Of a stretch of 64,000 bases of DNA, positions 1 to 9,796 are shown piece by piece (positions within the stretch are counted from its first letter, which is position 1; every line of letters starts with the position of its first letter). The notes beneath the pieces are model-generated. The model worked only from the letters and a program-made list of their open reading frames with translations. It ran no database searches and was not told where the DNA came from. The DNA is taken from the NCBI GenBank assembly GCA_029449245.1, contig JANATF010000002.1, forward strand, positions 2,542,001 to 2,606,000. Direction: 5' to 3'. The stretch comes from Mortierella alpina (lineage: Eukaryota; Mortierellomycota; Mortierellomycetes; Mortierellales; Mortierellaceae). The position numbers and the translations under genes were made by a program.

Positions 1-1
1 C

Positions 2-2790
2 ACATCCTTCCTGGCCAAGGAGTATGCCGTGACCCTTTCAAATGTCGAGAATATGGTCGATGAGCCGTACAACCGTAAGAACCAGGTCATCCGAGCCATC
101 ACATCCGAGATTGTTGCAGTCTTCAAGGACATTGCGTCATTGAATCCTCTGTTCCGGGACCAAATCGCCAACTTCTCCATGTCCCAGTCCGCAGGAAACG
201 TCTTTGAAGAGCCAGCCAAGTTGGCTGATTTCGCGACTGCAGTGTCTCAGGGCGACCCAGAGGAGCTTCAGTCCGTGCTAGAGTCGCTTTCGATTGAGGA
301 CAGGATGCAAAAGGCACTGTTGGTTCTGAAGAAGGAGCTCATGAATGCGCAGCTGCAGAGCAAGATCAGCAAGGACGTGGAGAACAAGATTGCAAAGCGC
401 CAGCGGGAATACTACCTGATGGAGCAACTCAAGGGTATCAAGAAGGAACTCGGCATCGAGTCGGATGGCAAGGACAAGCTGATTGAGAAATTCAGAGAGA
501 AGGGCGTGAAACTTGCCATGCCCGAGCAGGTCAAGAAAGTCTTTGATGAGGTATGCCTTGTGTTTATGTTGATTGTGCAGCTTCCACACTATACAGACCA
601 CATTGTGTCCTGACATTAATGCTAACGGGTCAATCTGGACTTTCTGCATGGATCAACAGGAAATCACAAAACTAGAGCACTTGGAGCCAGCAGCGTCAGA
701 ATTTAATGTGACAAGAAACTACTTGGACTGGTTGACGAACGTCCCCTGGGGTGTGCGCTCACCAGAAAACTACGACATTCGCCATGCTGTCAGAGTGCTG
801 GATGAGGACCATTATGGACTCAAGGACGTAAAGGACCGCATTCTGGAATTCATTGCGGTCGGACGTCTCCGTGGAACAGTAGAGGGCAAGATTATTTGTC
901 TTGTAGGACCACCTGGTAAGAATTGACATCTCAACATACCTCTATGGTAGTTTCTCTTTGAATGGCATTTATTGGATGCTAATCAAGCGTAATGGCGATA
1001 TTTCAACTGATTAGGTGTGGGTAAAACGTCGATCGGCAAATCGATCGCACGCGCGCTGGATCGCGAGTTTTATAGATTCAGTGTTGGAGGTCTGACAGAT
1101 GTTGCCGAGATCAAGGGTCATCGTCGGACATATGTCGGAGCCATGCCCGGAAAAGTGGTCCAAGCACTTAAGCGTGTGCAGACAGAAAATCCTCTTATTC
1201 TGATTGATGAAGGTAAAGGATCATGTTCTTTACACTGACATGCCTGAAAGCTCACATTTTGATCTCGTATCACGAAGGCTGACTGGATGTCATCTTGTGC
1301 AAACGATAGTGGACAAGGTCGGTCGCGGACATCAAGGTGATCCCGCCTCGGCACTGCTCGAGTTGCTGGATCCCGAGCAGAACGGTTCTTTCTTGGATCA
1401 CTACATGGATGTGCCAATTGACCTTTCCAAGGTGCTGTTTGTCTGTACAGCAAACGTCCTCGACACGATTCCAGGACCACTGTTGGATCGTATGGAGGTC
1501 ATTCAACTTTCGGGATATATCTCGGACGAGAAGGTGGCGATTGCATCTCGTTACTTGGCCCCCACTGCCAAGGAGGCAGCTGGTCTGGACGGCGCGAACG
1601 TGACTCTGCATGATGATGCGATCGAGGCTTTGATCAAGAACTACTGCAGAGAATCTGGTGTGAGAAACCTCAAGAAGCAGATCGACAAGGTCTTCCGCAA
1701 GGCTGCGTTCCAGATTGTCAAGGACATGCCCGAAGTAGAGCGCATTGCCCCAGTGCCCAAGAAGGATGATGAGCAGGTTATCAAGGAGAAGGAGGAGCCA
1801 CAGCAGAAGAAGGAGTTGAGTGGCGCAGAGACCTTGGCAGGCATCATCAAGAGCACACCGGATGAGACCTTGCTGGACGATGCTGAGGCTCAGAAGCAAA
1901 ATGAGCAGAGCGAGAAAGACAGCAAGAACAAGGGCAAGGAGCCAAAAGTCACTAAACCAGATATTTCGCCCGATGTCAAGGTGGACATTACGGCCGAGAA
2001 TCTCAAGGACTACGTTGGGCCTGCCGTCTTCCAGGCGGACCGACTCTACGACGCCACACCCTCAGGAGTGGTGATGGGTCTGGCCTGGACCTCGATGGGC
2101 GGATCGGCTCTGTATATCGAATCGTGCCTGGACGGTGGACTTTCGGAAAAGTCGAGACCCAACTTTTTGAGGACGGGTCAGATGGGTGATGTGATGAAGG
2201 AGTCCACATCGATTGCATACACGTATGCCAAGAACTTGATGGGTCGTCGCTTCCCCGAGAACCGCTTCTTTAACAAGGCTGCGATCCATCTGCATGTGCC
2301 CGAGGGAGCTACGCCCAAGGATGGTCCTTCTGCTGGTATCACGATGACGACCTCTCTGCTGTCCTTGGCACTTAATAAGCCCTTGGATCCTACCATTGCT
2401 ATGACAGGAGAGCTCACATTGACGGGCAAGGTGCTCAAAATTGGAGGATTGAAGGAAAAGACCATTGCCGCCAAGCGATCTGGTGTGAAAATTCTCATTT
2501 TCCCTCAAGCCAACTTGTCTGACTGGGAGGAGCTGCCTGAGAATGTCAAGGAGGGCGTGACGGGCATTCCTGCAGCGTGGTACGAGGATGTGTACAAGGT
2601 CGTGTTTGGAGACACAATCTCGGAGGCGGATGGTAACCAGGTCTGGCGTAAGGAGTTGCCTGGCGGTGACGATGCTAAGGACGATGTGGATAACCGTGAG
2701 CCAAGGAAGAGTGAGACGCACAAGCGGAGCAGCAAGAAGGACGAGGACGGTCCAGGCATTGACTGGAACGAGAAGTTGAGTTGGAGATGA
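2..2790 (+). CDS. PIM1: Mitochondrial Lon protease, 5'-truncated by window
   Basis: ATP-dependent serine protease of the mitochondrial matrix that degrades misfolded and oxidised proteins. Four exons are visible: 2-550, 660-915, 1015-1212 and 1310-2790, with GT-AG introns between them, giving 827 residues. The order seen is the end of the LON N-domain, a coiled coil, then AAA+ with Walker A GPPGVGKTS spanning intron 2 and Walker B LILIDEVDK spanning intron 3. The protease domain follows, with catalytic Ser in KDGPSAG and Lys in KIGGLKEKT. An acidic, Lys/Glu-rich linker of about 100 residues between AAA+ and protease domains is typical of fungal Pim1. The start codon and mitochondrial presequence lie upstream of the window. 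The C-terminus has a charged tail ([17 protein letters not shown]) beyond the usual end. Introns that split both nucleotide-binding motifs keep frame exactly, so the gene looks functional. Confidence 0.96.
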
Positions 2791-3102
2791 TCTCGTTCTT
2801 AATATCCGTGATGTCAAAAGAGAGTTTTTTTTATGTCCATGTTGATGTGGTGTAGAGTGTGCAAAAATACAATTGTTTCTTCTTTTTAAAAAAAAAATAT
2901 TGTATAAGGGCTACAAGGGTATTAGCGCGACCGATGGTCGCGCGCGTGGATTGAGGATCGGAATTTGTGGTGAAGGTGATGAAGGGTGATGGTTGGCGGT
3001 GAACATTTTCTCTCTCTCTGTCCACGTCTACTCCTTTTTCCCCTGAAAAAAAAATTAAAAAAAATTCAAGTCCATGCATTGTGTGCAACGGAGTTGTGAT
3101 GT
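2791..3102. other. Intergenic, between Lon and Helitron relic
   Basis: Short A/T-rich spacer between converging reading frames, with several A and T homopolymers (around 2826, 2886, 3046-3064). It should hold the Lon 3' UTR and the 3' flank of the Helitron relic. I could not identify a Helitron 3' hairpin or CTRR end here with confidence. Confidence 0.5.
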
Positions 3103-5511
3103 TTATTTCGTTAGAACGCCTGGGTACACTATGTTGCGGGTGTAAAATAGGCCATCTTCACCCTGTCCATTCTCCATCAACACCTTCAAGTTCTTTGGGT
3201 TGGTGCATCTTGATAACGCCACATACAGCTGGCCGTGACTGAAGACGGGCTGAGGGAGATAAAGGCCCACGGTGTCCAGAGTCTGGCCTTCAGCCTTGTT
3301 GATTGTCATTGCAAAGGCTGGTTTGATCGGAAACTGACGTCTTGTGAACTTGATGGGCGTCATCGCATTGTCTGCCGTAGTGAGTGATAGCCGAGGTAGG
3401 AATGCGGTTTGATTCCGAGCCCTGCCTGCCGCAATCTGGACTTCAATATATTTTTTCCCAAATGACCTGATGATCATTCGCGTCCCGTTACAAAGGCCGA
3501 TGGTCGGGTCCAAGTTGCGCAAAAGAATCACAGGTTGGCCAGTTTTGAGGATGAGCTCATGAGGCGGCATTCCAGCTGGTCTTTGTGAGTTCAAGAATTC
3601 GGTGGGGTAGTCCGGAGAGGTGTCATCGTCAAAGATGGAGTCCTGGCTATAGTATTTTCTTTGCCGGCCTGGCATCGTTGCTGTCGCCAGAGCGTTGAGT
3701 CCATCGACAGAGTCATTCTTGGGAGACAGTATGACTCGGCCCATTAAGAACGTCAGGTGCAACACGCGCTTGTCAATGTCGGGGTAGACGGCATGTAAAA
3801 ACTGTGTTTGGGTCGGCGGCCGGTTGTCCTGGAAACCGTTCGTAAAGATATAGTCATTGGGTACGTGAATGAAATCCGAGTTGGAACCAAACTTGAATGT
3901 GGGCTCGGTCCCTTCTCCTACCCGCAGCAAAAAGTCGACAAAGGGCTTTTGATTTTGGTCTCTTGTCACCCTCTTGTTGACCTTGAGCTTGAGCGTAGTT
4001 ATTTGGTCTCCGGTCCAGAGTGGCGAGTTCTTGAGACAGGCTGCCTCGATCTGACTGGGCGACCCCTTGACGACTATTGGAAGGATCTGTCGAAAGTCGC
4101 CTCCAAAGACAACAACCTTGCCAGCAAATGGAAGGTCCACCTTCAGCAGATCACGCAGAGTTCTGTCTACAGCCTCGAAGCCAAACCGATGCTGCATGAC
4201 GGCCTCATCCCAGAATATGGCAGTGGCGTTACGAATCCGCTCTGTCACTTCATCCTCTTTTGCAATGTTGCACACCGAGTCGTAAAGCACGGGAATCGGG
4301 ATCTTGAAGACCGAGTGTGCTGTGCGACCGTCGTGAAGGATCAGGGCAGCAATACCCGAGGTGGCGACGACGATGACATCCTTCCTGAGACTTTGAATGT
4401 TACCGATCAAAGTGTTGTAGAGAAAAGACTTTCAAGTGCCTCCGGGTCCGTCAATGAAAAACATTTTTGAACCGTTGCCCTCGATTGATTGCATGATGGT
4501 GTGGTATGCAACTGCCTGCTCCCCATTGAGTTTGGCTACGTTTTCTTTTGCATCCAGGATAAACCGGAGCCTACGCATCTCATTTTCTCGAAGCAAAGTT
4601 TGAGGAAGATCTCCGACGTGTTCCATGTAGTCTTGTGGCAACATGGGAAAGTTTTTTAGACTTGACCCCATGCCCTTTAGGATCCCATCAATGTGAAAGA
4701 GAGCAACGGACTTGGCCATTTGTGTTCGTCTGGCTTCCCACTGGCCTTCGCTGTAGTCGGCTGGACAGTCCTCTGCTTTCATGCCGGGTCGCCTGAGAAT
4801 ATCGTCACACATATCATCCGAGAACTTGGCCCAGAGATCGTCAGGTTTGGAGGGGGTGCTGCTGTTTGGATTAAATAGGATCATCGCAAACAGCTGGCGC
4901 AGCTGGGGTGCCATATGAGTGGTCGCTGCCTCCCGAAGACACTCTTCCCACTCCTTGTCATCCTCCCACAGGTTCAGTGCCTCGCAAGTCTTTTGGAACG
5001 TGTCGTGCACAACGCCTTCGACAGTACGCAGATGCTCAAAACTGGTGGCTCCTTTGACATGCATCAGCAGAATTCGAATACAGAAGCGCTCCACGTCTCT
5101 AGGAGGCACATAGTACATGCGAGCGATTGGTTTCTGCCTTTGATCCTTATCGTCTTGGGCACGTCTGGGATCGTCTCGGGGTAGCCTGGTCCGGAACCTC
5201 GGCTTCCAAGTTTTGGAGAAGGTGTAATGCTGGCAAATATCTGAATACAAAAGATCTTTTGATGCCGGATGGGGGACACTGTTCTCGGACATTAGAGACT
5301 GCTCCAAGTTTAACCTAAACCAAGCGGTCAAAGTCGTCTCGCGGTTTTCTTGCGCTGCTGCGATCTCGGCCGCTGTGGCATCGGCTGAGAATGATACGTT
5401 TTGTTCTTCAGGCAGATGGACTTGTAGTCGAATTGTATTTGGCGCGTGGTGGTGCATAGGAATCTTGAGCATCCCACACTCCATTTTTTTTAAAGGAGTA
5501 GCAATTGCCAT
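3103..5511 (-). mobile_element. Helitron relic: Pif1-like helicase part with internal stop
   Basis: This is the C-terminal two-thirds of a Helitron Rep/helicase protein. The upstream part (5511 to 4435) matches the Helitron linker between the Rep and helicase regions (motifs TTLTAWFRLN, GATSFEHLRTVEGVVH, LRQLFAMIL). The downstream part (4431 to 3103) is a Pif1-like SF1 helicase with WDEAVMQHR, VVFGGDFRQILP, AMTINKAEGQTLD and LYVALSRC. Both halves are in one frame, separated only by a TGA at 4432-4434. That TGA sits where the second glycine of the Walker A motif (GPGGTGKS) is expected. The Rep/HUH endonuclease domain is absent upstream. The copy therefore cannot make a full transposase. It could alternatively be read as two host genes, but continuous frame across the stop argues for one interrupted gene. 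Confidence 0.88.
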
Positions 5512-5546
5512 GGTTGTACGACTTCATTGACAACATTCTTCTTTTA

Positions 5547-6075
5547 TTATTGCATCCCTTGATAATATATACTATCCTTTCTGTGCATATAATGTAGAGT
5601 AGGTAGAACTTCTTGTTCTATGTAATCACAGAGCAGCATGTTTACATCCTCGATGTCCTTAAGTTTTTCAACCCTGGTTCCCTCGAGTATCCTGAGTCCA
5701 TACTCTTTACAAATCTGTCTTCGAAATATCATCTATTCGATTGATAAGGTCGACGGGAAGATCGCGCTTATCTGCCTGTTTTGAGCTGCCGCCCGTATAA
5801 AGGTGTCGAGGGAAACCCAAGTTGTTTGTTTCCCATGAAAATGCCTGAACATGTCAGTTATGGCAACTTCATTACATACCTGTGTTCCAAATAGGACCCG
5901 TTCATCACCTGCTGCACGTAATCCCGTATGAACTGGCGCGCTTCTTCCTGGTTCATGCGCTTTCCTCGATGCAGCTTATGGGCACCCCCGAGATTCCATA
6001 CATCATGTAGGCAAGTGCTTTGATGTCATGCATTCGCTTGAGGTAAGCAGAAATGATTGCGGCATTCCTATTATC
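5547..6075 (-). pseudogene. Decayed coding sequence, family not recognised
   Basis: On the minus strand this stretch reads as coding-like protein only if frame is changed several times. One frame gives a segment with KALAYMMYGISG (about 6060-5985). A second gives RMNQEEARQFIRDYVQQV (about 5955-5900). A GT-AG intron-like gap follows (about 5882-5850). The next segment, FSWETNNLGFPRHLY, ends at a TAA near 5715. An overlapping frame continues with EYGLRILEGTR and DVNMLLCDYIEQEVLP (to 5547). I do not recognise the family. It may be an older gene caught or flanked by the Helitron relic, or a degraded part of another element. Composition and lack of one open frame suggest a pseudogene. Confidence 0.4.
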
Positions 6076-6310
6076 GATTGGATCTGTACTGCTGTATAAC
6101 AGGATCAAGATTGGGGGTATGACTTATCTCAGGCTCAGGCGGATCCTACGCTCTATCATCCTTTTCAAAAACTTGACCTGACTACACACTACACACGCAC
6201 CTGTCACTACAGGTACAACGACATGTACATCGATTCGCAGACCTCGCAGACTCCACACATTCATCGATCATCGGAACAACTAAGGTGAGGGAGTAATAGA
6301 ATAGAATAAG

Positions 6311-6352
6311 TGAGGTGAAGTGAGGTGAAGTGAGGTGAAGTGAAGTGAAGGA
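6311..6352. repeat. 10-bp tandem repeat (AGTGAGGTGA) x about 4
   Basis: Three exact copies of AGTGAGGTGA followed by shorter GAAGT variants. A purine-rich (GA)n tract follows at about 6391-6445. Together they form a strongly purine-biased block downstream of the Myb gene stop codon. Confidence 0.85.
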
Positions 6353-6694
6353 GTTAGAGAAGATGTGAGGCGAGGGAGCGAAAGTCTGAGAAAGAGAAAG
6401 AGGGAGAGAGAGAGAGAGAGAGAGAGGGAAGAGAGAGAGCGAGAGGCCATGTCAGTATTTTCCGCACGGTCTTGTTTCCGCCGCCCACCGCCATATTTGA
6501 ACTGTTAATAACCCCTTTCTTTTCTTTTTTCAACGTTTGCAACGCGCGTCGACTCCGTCTTTTTTTTTTTTTTGACAGCTCTCCGTGAAATTTCTTCCTT
6601 CCTTTTCTTTCCTTTCCTTTCTTTTATACAGCACCTCCGTGGTGGTTCCCGCCCGCCCGCGGAGGCCGCCGGGGTCTCCGTCTCGGTCTCGTGA

Positions 6695-9514
6695 TTAACA
6701 ACGACGTAAACCCATAAAAGGAAAAAACGGGAGGTAAAAATTGTTGTTTTTAAAAGAGAGTATATATATAGATGATACATGTGTGGTTGCGGCTGTCTCT
6801 AGGAGGCGTCTGGACAGCTTTAGAGCCACGCTGCGTCGATGTTCGGTGGAGTTGAGAATGGGCTCCTTGGGCATCAGCGGTTGCACGAGCTGACACCAGC
6901 GCAGACGGCACTGCCAAGGGGTCTTGCGGGTTTTCAATGGCGGTTCCCCTGCGCCTTCTTCACCTTGACCGCCTTGCTGCTGCTGTTGTTGCTGTTGATA
7001 CTGCTCGCGTGCGATGGCCCTGGCGGTCAACAAAGGGGCTCTTGCTGTTTGGGCGCCATCAAAATGCCTCGCGATCGCATGCCAGCCACGACTGTGTTCC
7101 TGAAGTGTTTTCTCAATCAACATCCGGTCCTCTTCAGGCGACCAAATGGTGTTGGGGAGGATGTGCTTGTACGAGGTTTCAAAGATGCGTCGACAGGGGG
7201 AGCGGTTCCATCCGGGCAGGCTTTGAGCCAGAGCATCATAGTCGACTTGGTCGGTAGAGCTGCCGGCGGCCAGGATGGTATAATACTCGTCTTCGGTGAC
7301 TTTGGTGGACTTGTCTGACATGATCAGGTACCGCTGACGGATGGCGCGAGTGGTTCGCCAGGGCAGGTAGCGGTGTTGGATTTCGCTCCAGCTGGAGCCC
7401 AGTTCCCGGATGCCTTGGTCCAACAGCTTGGATTCCTCGTGGGTCCAGGAACTGGAGGTGTACGGCTTGAGCACAGTTTGTCCTGGCTCGAGAGGGCCGT
7501 GGATGGGGTCCATGTTTTGTTTGAGGTACGACCAGTGATCGATCGCGGATGAGGGTGAGAGACCGCGCTGGACCTTGTTGGCCACCCAACTCCAAGTGCC
7601 GACGGCCACCGAGGTGGCAGGGGTTGATGACTGTGATGAGGACGATAAAGAGGATGCTACAGATGCGGAGGAGGAGGAGGGGGATGAGGATGGTGATGAG
7701 GGCTGGTCTAGTTTCATGCCACAGTGTCGCATGGCGCTTTGGAGCCTCAGGGATCGTTCTTTGGTGAAGAGGTATTTCCGGCGCGTGTGAGGCAAACTCT
7801 GCTGGAGGTCCTGGATCCGTTGCAGGAACGCGTCGGGGTGGGAGTCCTGGTCTGGGAAATCCTTGGTGATGTGTTGAAAGTAGAGTTTGCAATCGGCGGC
7901 GGAACGAAGGGAGAAGAATCGGGAGAGGCGGTCATAGTCGGTCCCGACTTGTTGCCATAGGGTCCAGAAGGCTGCCTGCTCAAGTTTGCTCCAACCAACC
8001 GGGTTTGGGTTCACGGGCATGTCCAGGTCCTTCCAGCGGGTCCTGCAAGCCTGAGGTGAATGAAAACCCGTCCGTCTGGCGATTTCGTCCCAATGGCCCT
8101 CGGTTCCGAGACGGAGGACTTGTTGGATCAAGATGGTCTCTTGGTCAAATGTCCAGAGCAATTTGCTGCGCGAGAGACGAGTGTGCTGAAGGCGTAGGTT
8201 CTCTGCAGTGATCTGGCGGATGCGCCTGTTGGATTGCCGCCTTGATTTCAAAGTTGGCTGGGGTAAAGACGGTTCGATCGATTGAAGGTATCGATCCTGA
8301 AAGTCCCGCAACACCTGGTCCCAGGCATCCTCCCCATGCTTCTCTGCGAGCTCGAGTACGGCCATGGACTCTTCCTGTGAGAACGCAATCGTCTTTGCCT
8401 TTGTCCTTGTCTTTGTCTCTTTTTCATCGCCAGACACGTCGGTAGATCCTGCTAATAAAGTCGAGACTGCCGCGATAGGACGAGTGGAGGTACATGTTGA
8501 TGAACCTGCAGAAAGAGGAAGAGACATCGTTGCCGATACAGGCTTGCCCAGTTCCGACCATTTGCTGCGACAGGCCAGCGGCCGCAGCTTGAGTTCATGA
8601 GCGACCTGTTTCCATGGCAACCCTTGGCTCGCCAGCTCTTTTAACCGTTGCACCGTTTCTTCTGTCCAGACGGATTGTAGTTCAGGATCCAGTGTTGAGT
8701 AAAAACGCGAGTAGCAGGACGAGTAAGGGCGATGGAGGGCGCGACCAATCTCGGGCCAAGAGTTGCCTGCCTCGACCATCTCTTTGATGGTCTGATCTGT
8801 AGTCGCGTCCCAGACTGGCTTCTTGGCGACCTTGGGTGTTGGTTTTTTGGATAGCGCAAGGGCGTCTCGTTTGGCTTTGGCAATGTTAACCATGTCGGTT
8901 GCACGTCGGATCAAAAGGTCTAATTTTGTTTGGTCCTCGATCGCGGGTGGAGTCCATCCTTTGTCCATGGCAGGCCGGATCGTGAAGAGGTAGCGGTTGT
9001 AGCAGGTGGTGAAAGGCCGATCGAGCAGGACTCCGACGGTTCGCCAGTTGATCTGGTGCGTTTCATGCAGGGTCACCATAAGCGCGTCTAGTTGCGGATC
9101 CCATTTGTGAGGGGTTTTCTTGTTCACTGTTGACACTGGTAATGAGGGTATTGAAGATGGTGCAGACTTGGATGGTATAGACGCGGTACTGTGATTCATA
9201 GTGCTTGGTCGGTTCGAAGTTCGTGAGGGGGGCTGAACGGGCGTTGAGGTGGTCGATCCATGTTGGGGGCAGACATGCTTGACAGAGGCTTCCTGTACTG
9301 CCGTGAGAGTGGAGTATCGATGTCGGCGGTGTCTGGTGGCAGTGAGGGCGAGGGATGTGGTGGGCAGCCCCTTGGACGTGAGTGCGGCGGCGTCAAAGGA
9401 GATCACGGCATAGGGGCGCTCGTGTGCGACGAGGAATGTGGTCCGGCAGGCGGCACCGATGGCCCCTGCATGGGCCAGGGCGGGGGTGCTGGTCCTGTAG
9501 ATGATCCTGTGCAT
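6695..9514 (-). CDS. Myb/SANT multi-repeat protein
   Basis: Single-exon gene for a 939-residue protein with at least eight Myb/SANT-like units. Approximate residues are 136-176, 233-272, 283-322, 453-496, 507-548, 688-731, 737-785 and 788-820. Each shows spaced aromatic residues (for example WTFDQETILIQQ, WDEIARR, RTRWKDL and SWTHEESKLLDQ, WSEIQHR). A Ser-rich spacer lies at about 605-640 and a poly-Gln run near 835. The open frame extends 93 residues further upstream, but that part overlaps the divergent NCL1 promoter and reads like leader sequence. I therefore start at MHRIIYRTS. The first 28 residues then have Arg and no acidic residue, like a mitochondrial presequence. Tandem Myb repeats usually mean DNA binding, so nuclear transcription-related function (SNAPc-like) is possible too. 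Confidence 0.8.
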   Translation of the reverse strand: MHRIIYRTSTPALAHAGAIGAACRTTFLVAHERPYAVISFDAAALTSKGLPTTSLALTATRHRRHRYSTLTAVQEASVKHVCPQHGSTTSTPVQPPSRTSNRPSTMNHSTASIPSKSAPSSIPSLPVSTVNKKTPHKWDPQLDALMVTLHETHQINWRTVGVLLDRPFTTCYNRYLFTIRPAMDKGWTPPAIEDQTKLDLLIRRATDMVNIAKAKRDALALSKKPTPKVAKKPVWDATTDQTIKEMVEAGNSWPEIGRALHRPYSSCYSRFYSTLDPELQSVWTEETVQRLKELASQGLPWKQVAHELKLRPLACRSKWSELGKPVSATMSLPLSAGSSTCTSTRPIAAVSTLLAGSTDVSGDEKETKTRTKAKTIAFSQEESMAVLELAEKHGEDAWDQVLRDFQDRYLQSIEPSLPQPTLKSRRQSNRRIRQITAENLRLQHTRLSRSKLLWTFDQETILIQQVLRLGTEGHWDEIARRTGFHSPQACRTRWKDLDMPVNPNPVGWSKLEQAAFWTLWQQVGTDYDRLSRFFSLRSAADCKLYFQHITKDFPDQDSHPDAFLQRIQDLQQSLPHTRRKYLFTKERSLRLQSAMRHCGMKLDQPSSPSSSPSSSSASVASSLSSSSQSSTPATSVAVGTWSWVANKVQRGLSPSSAIDHWSYLKQNMDPIHGPLEPGQTVLKPYTSSSWTHEESKLLDQGIRELGSSWSEIQHRYLPWRTTRAIRQRYLIMSDKSTKVTEDEYYTILAAGSSTDQVDYDALAQSLPGWNRSPCRRIFETSYKHILPNTIWSPEEDRMLIEKTLQEHSRGWHAIARHFDGAQTARAPLLTARAIAREQYQQQQQQQQGGQGEEGAGEPPLKTRKTPWQCRLRWCQLVQPLMPKEPILNSTEHRRSVALKLSRRLLETAATTHVSSIYILSFKNNNFYLPFFPFMGLRRC

Positions 9515-9796
9515 GGCGATGCGCCTGTTTCCTGTAGTCCTGCTGGCAGGAATCCGTCCGTCTCGTCCGACTGCAGCTGTGAAGGCGGGAGAAGCAGAGC
9601 GCCTGCAGAGGAAGGGGAGCGCACACAAAGGATATGAAAGGCGATTGGCAAAGCAGAAGCACGTCACAAACAACAACAGGTTGCAGAAAAAAAAAAGAAG
9701 CTGCTTGCTTGTCGCTTTCCATCCACCTTGCTCTCCGTCCTCTGCCCTTCCTCCTCGTCCTCCCTTCCTTTTCTCCACCCCTAGCACACACACATC
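9515..9796. promoter_or_regulatory. Divergent promoter, Myb gene / NCL1
   Basis: Only 282 bp separates the chosen start codons of the Myb-repeat gene (-) and NCL1 (+). The part next to NCL1 (9700-9790) is CT-rich on the + strand, common just upstream of fungal starts. No clear TATA box is seen. The two genes probably share a bidirectional promoter. Confidence 0.55.

Larger units (their letters stand above)
5512..6694. other. Intergenic region between Helitron relic and Myb gene
   Basis: Apart from the decayed coding pieces (5547-6075) and the purine-rich repeats (6311-6445), this holds pyrimidine-rich tracts at 6515-6625 and a GC-rich patch at 6648-6670. No intact gene is seen. The 3' UTR of the Myb gene should lie within 6500-6694. 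Confidence 0.5.

Noticed and set aside
9515-9793. 93-residue N-terminal extension of the Myb protein (hydrophobic, TM-like)
   Set aside because: It covers the divergent NCL1 promoter almost to its start codon and reads like translated leader sequence. The downstream ATG at 9514 is preferred.
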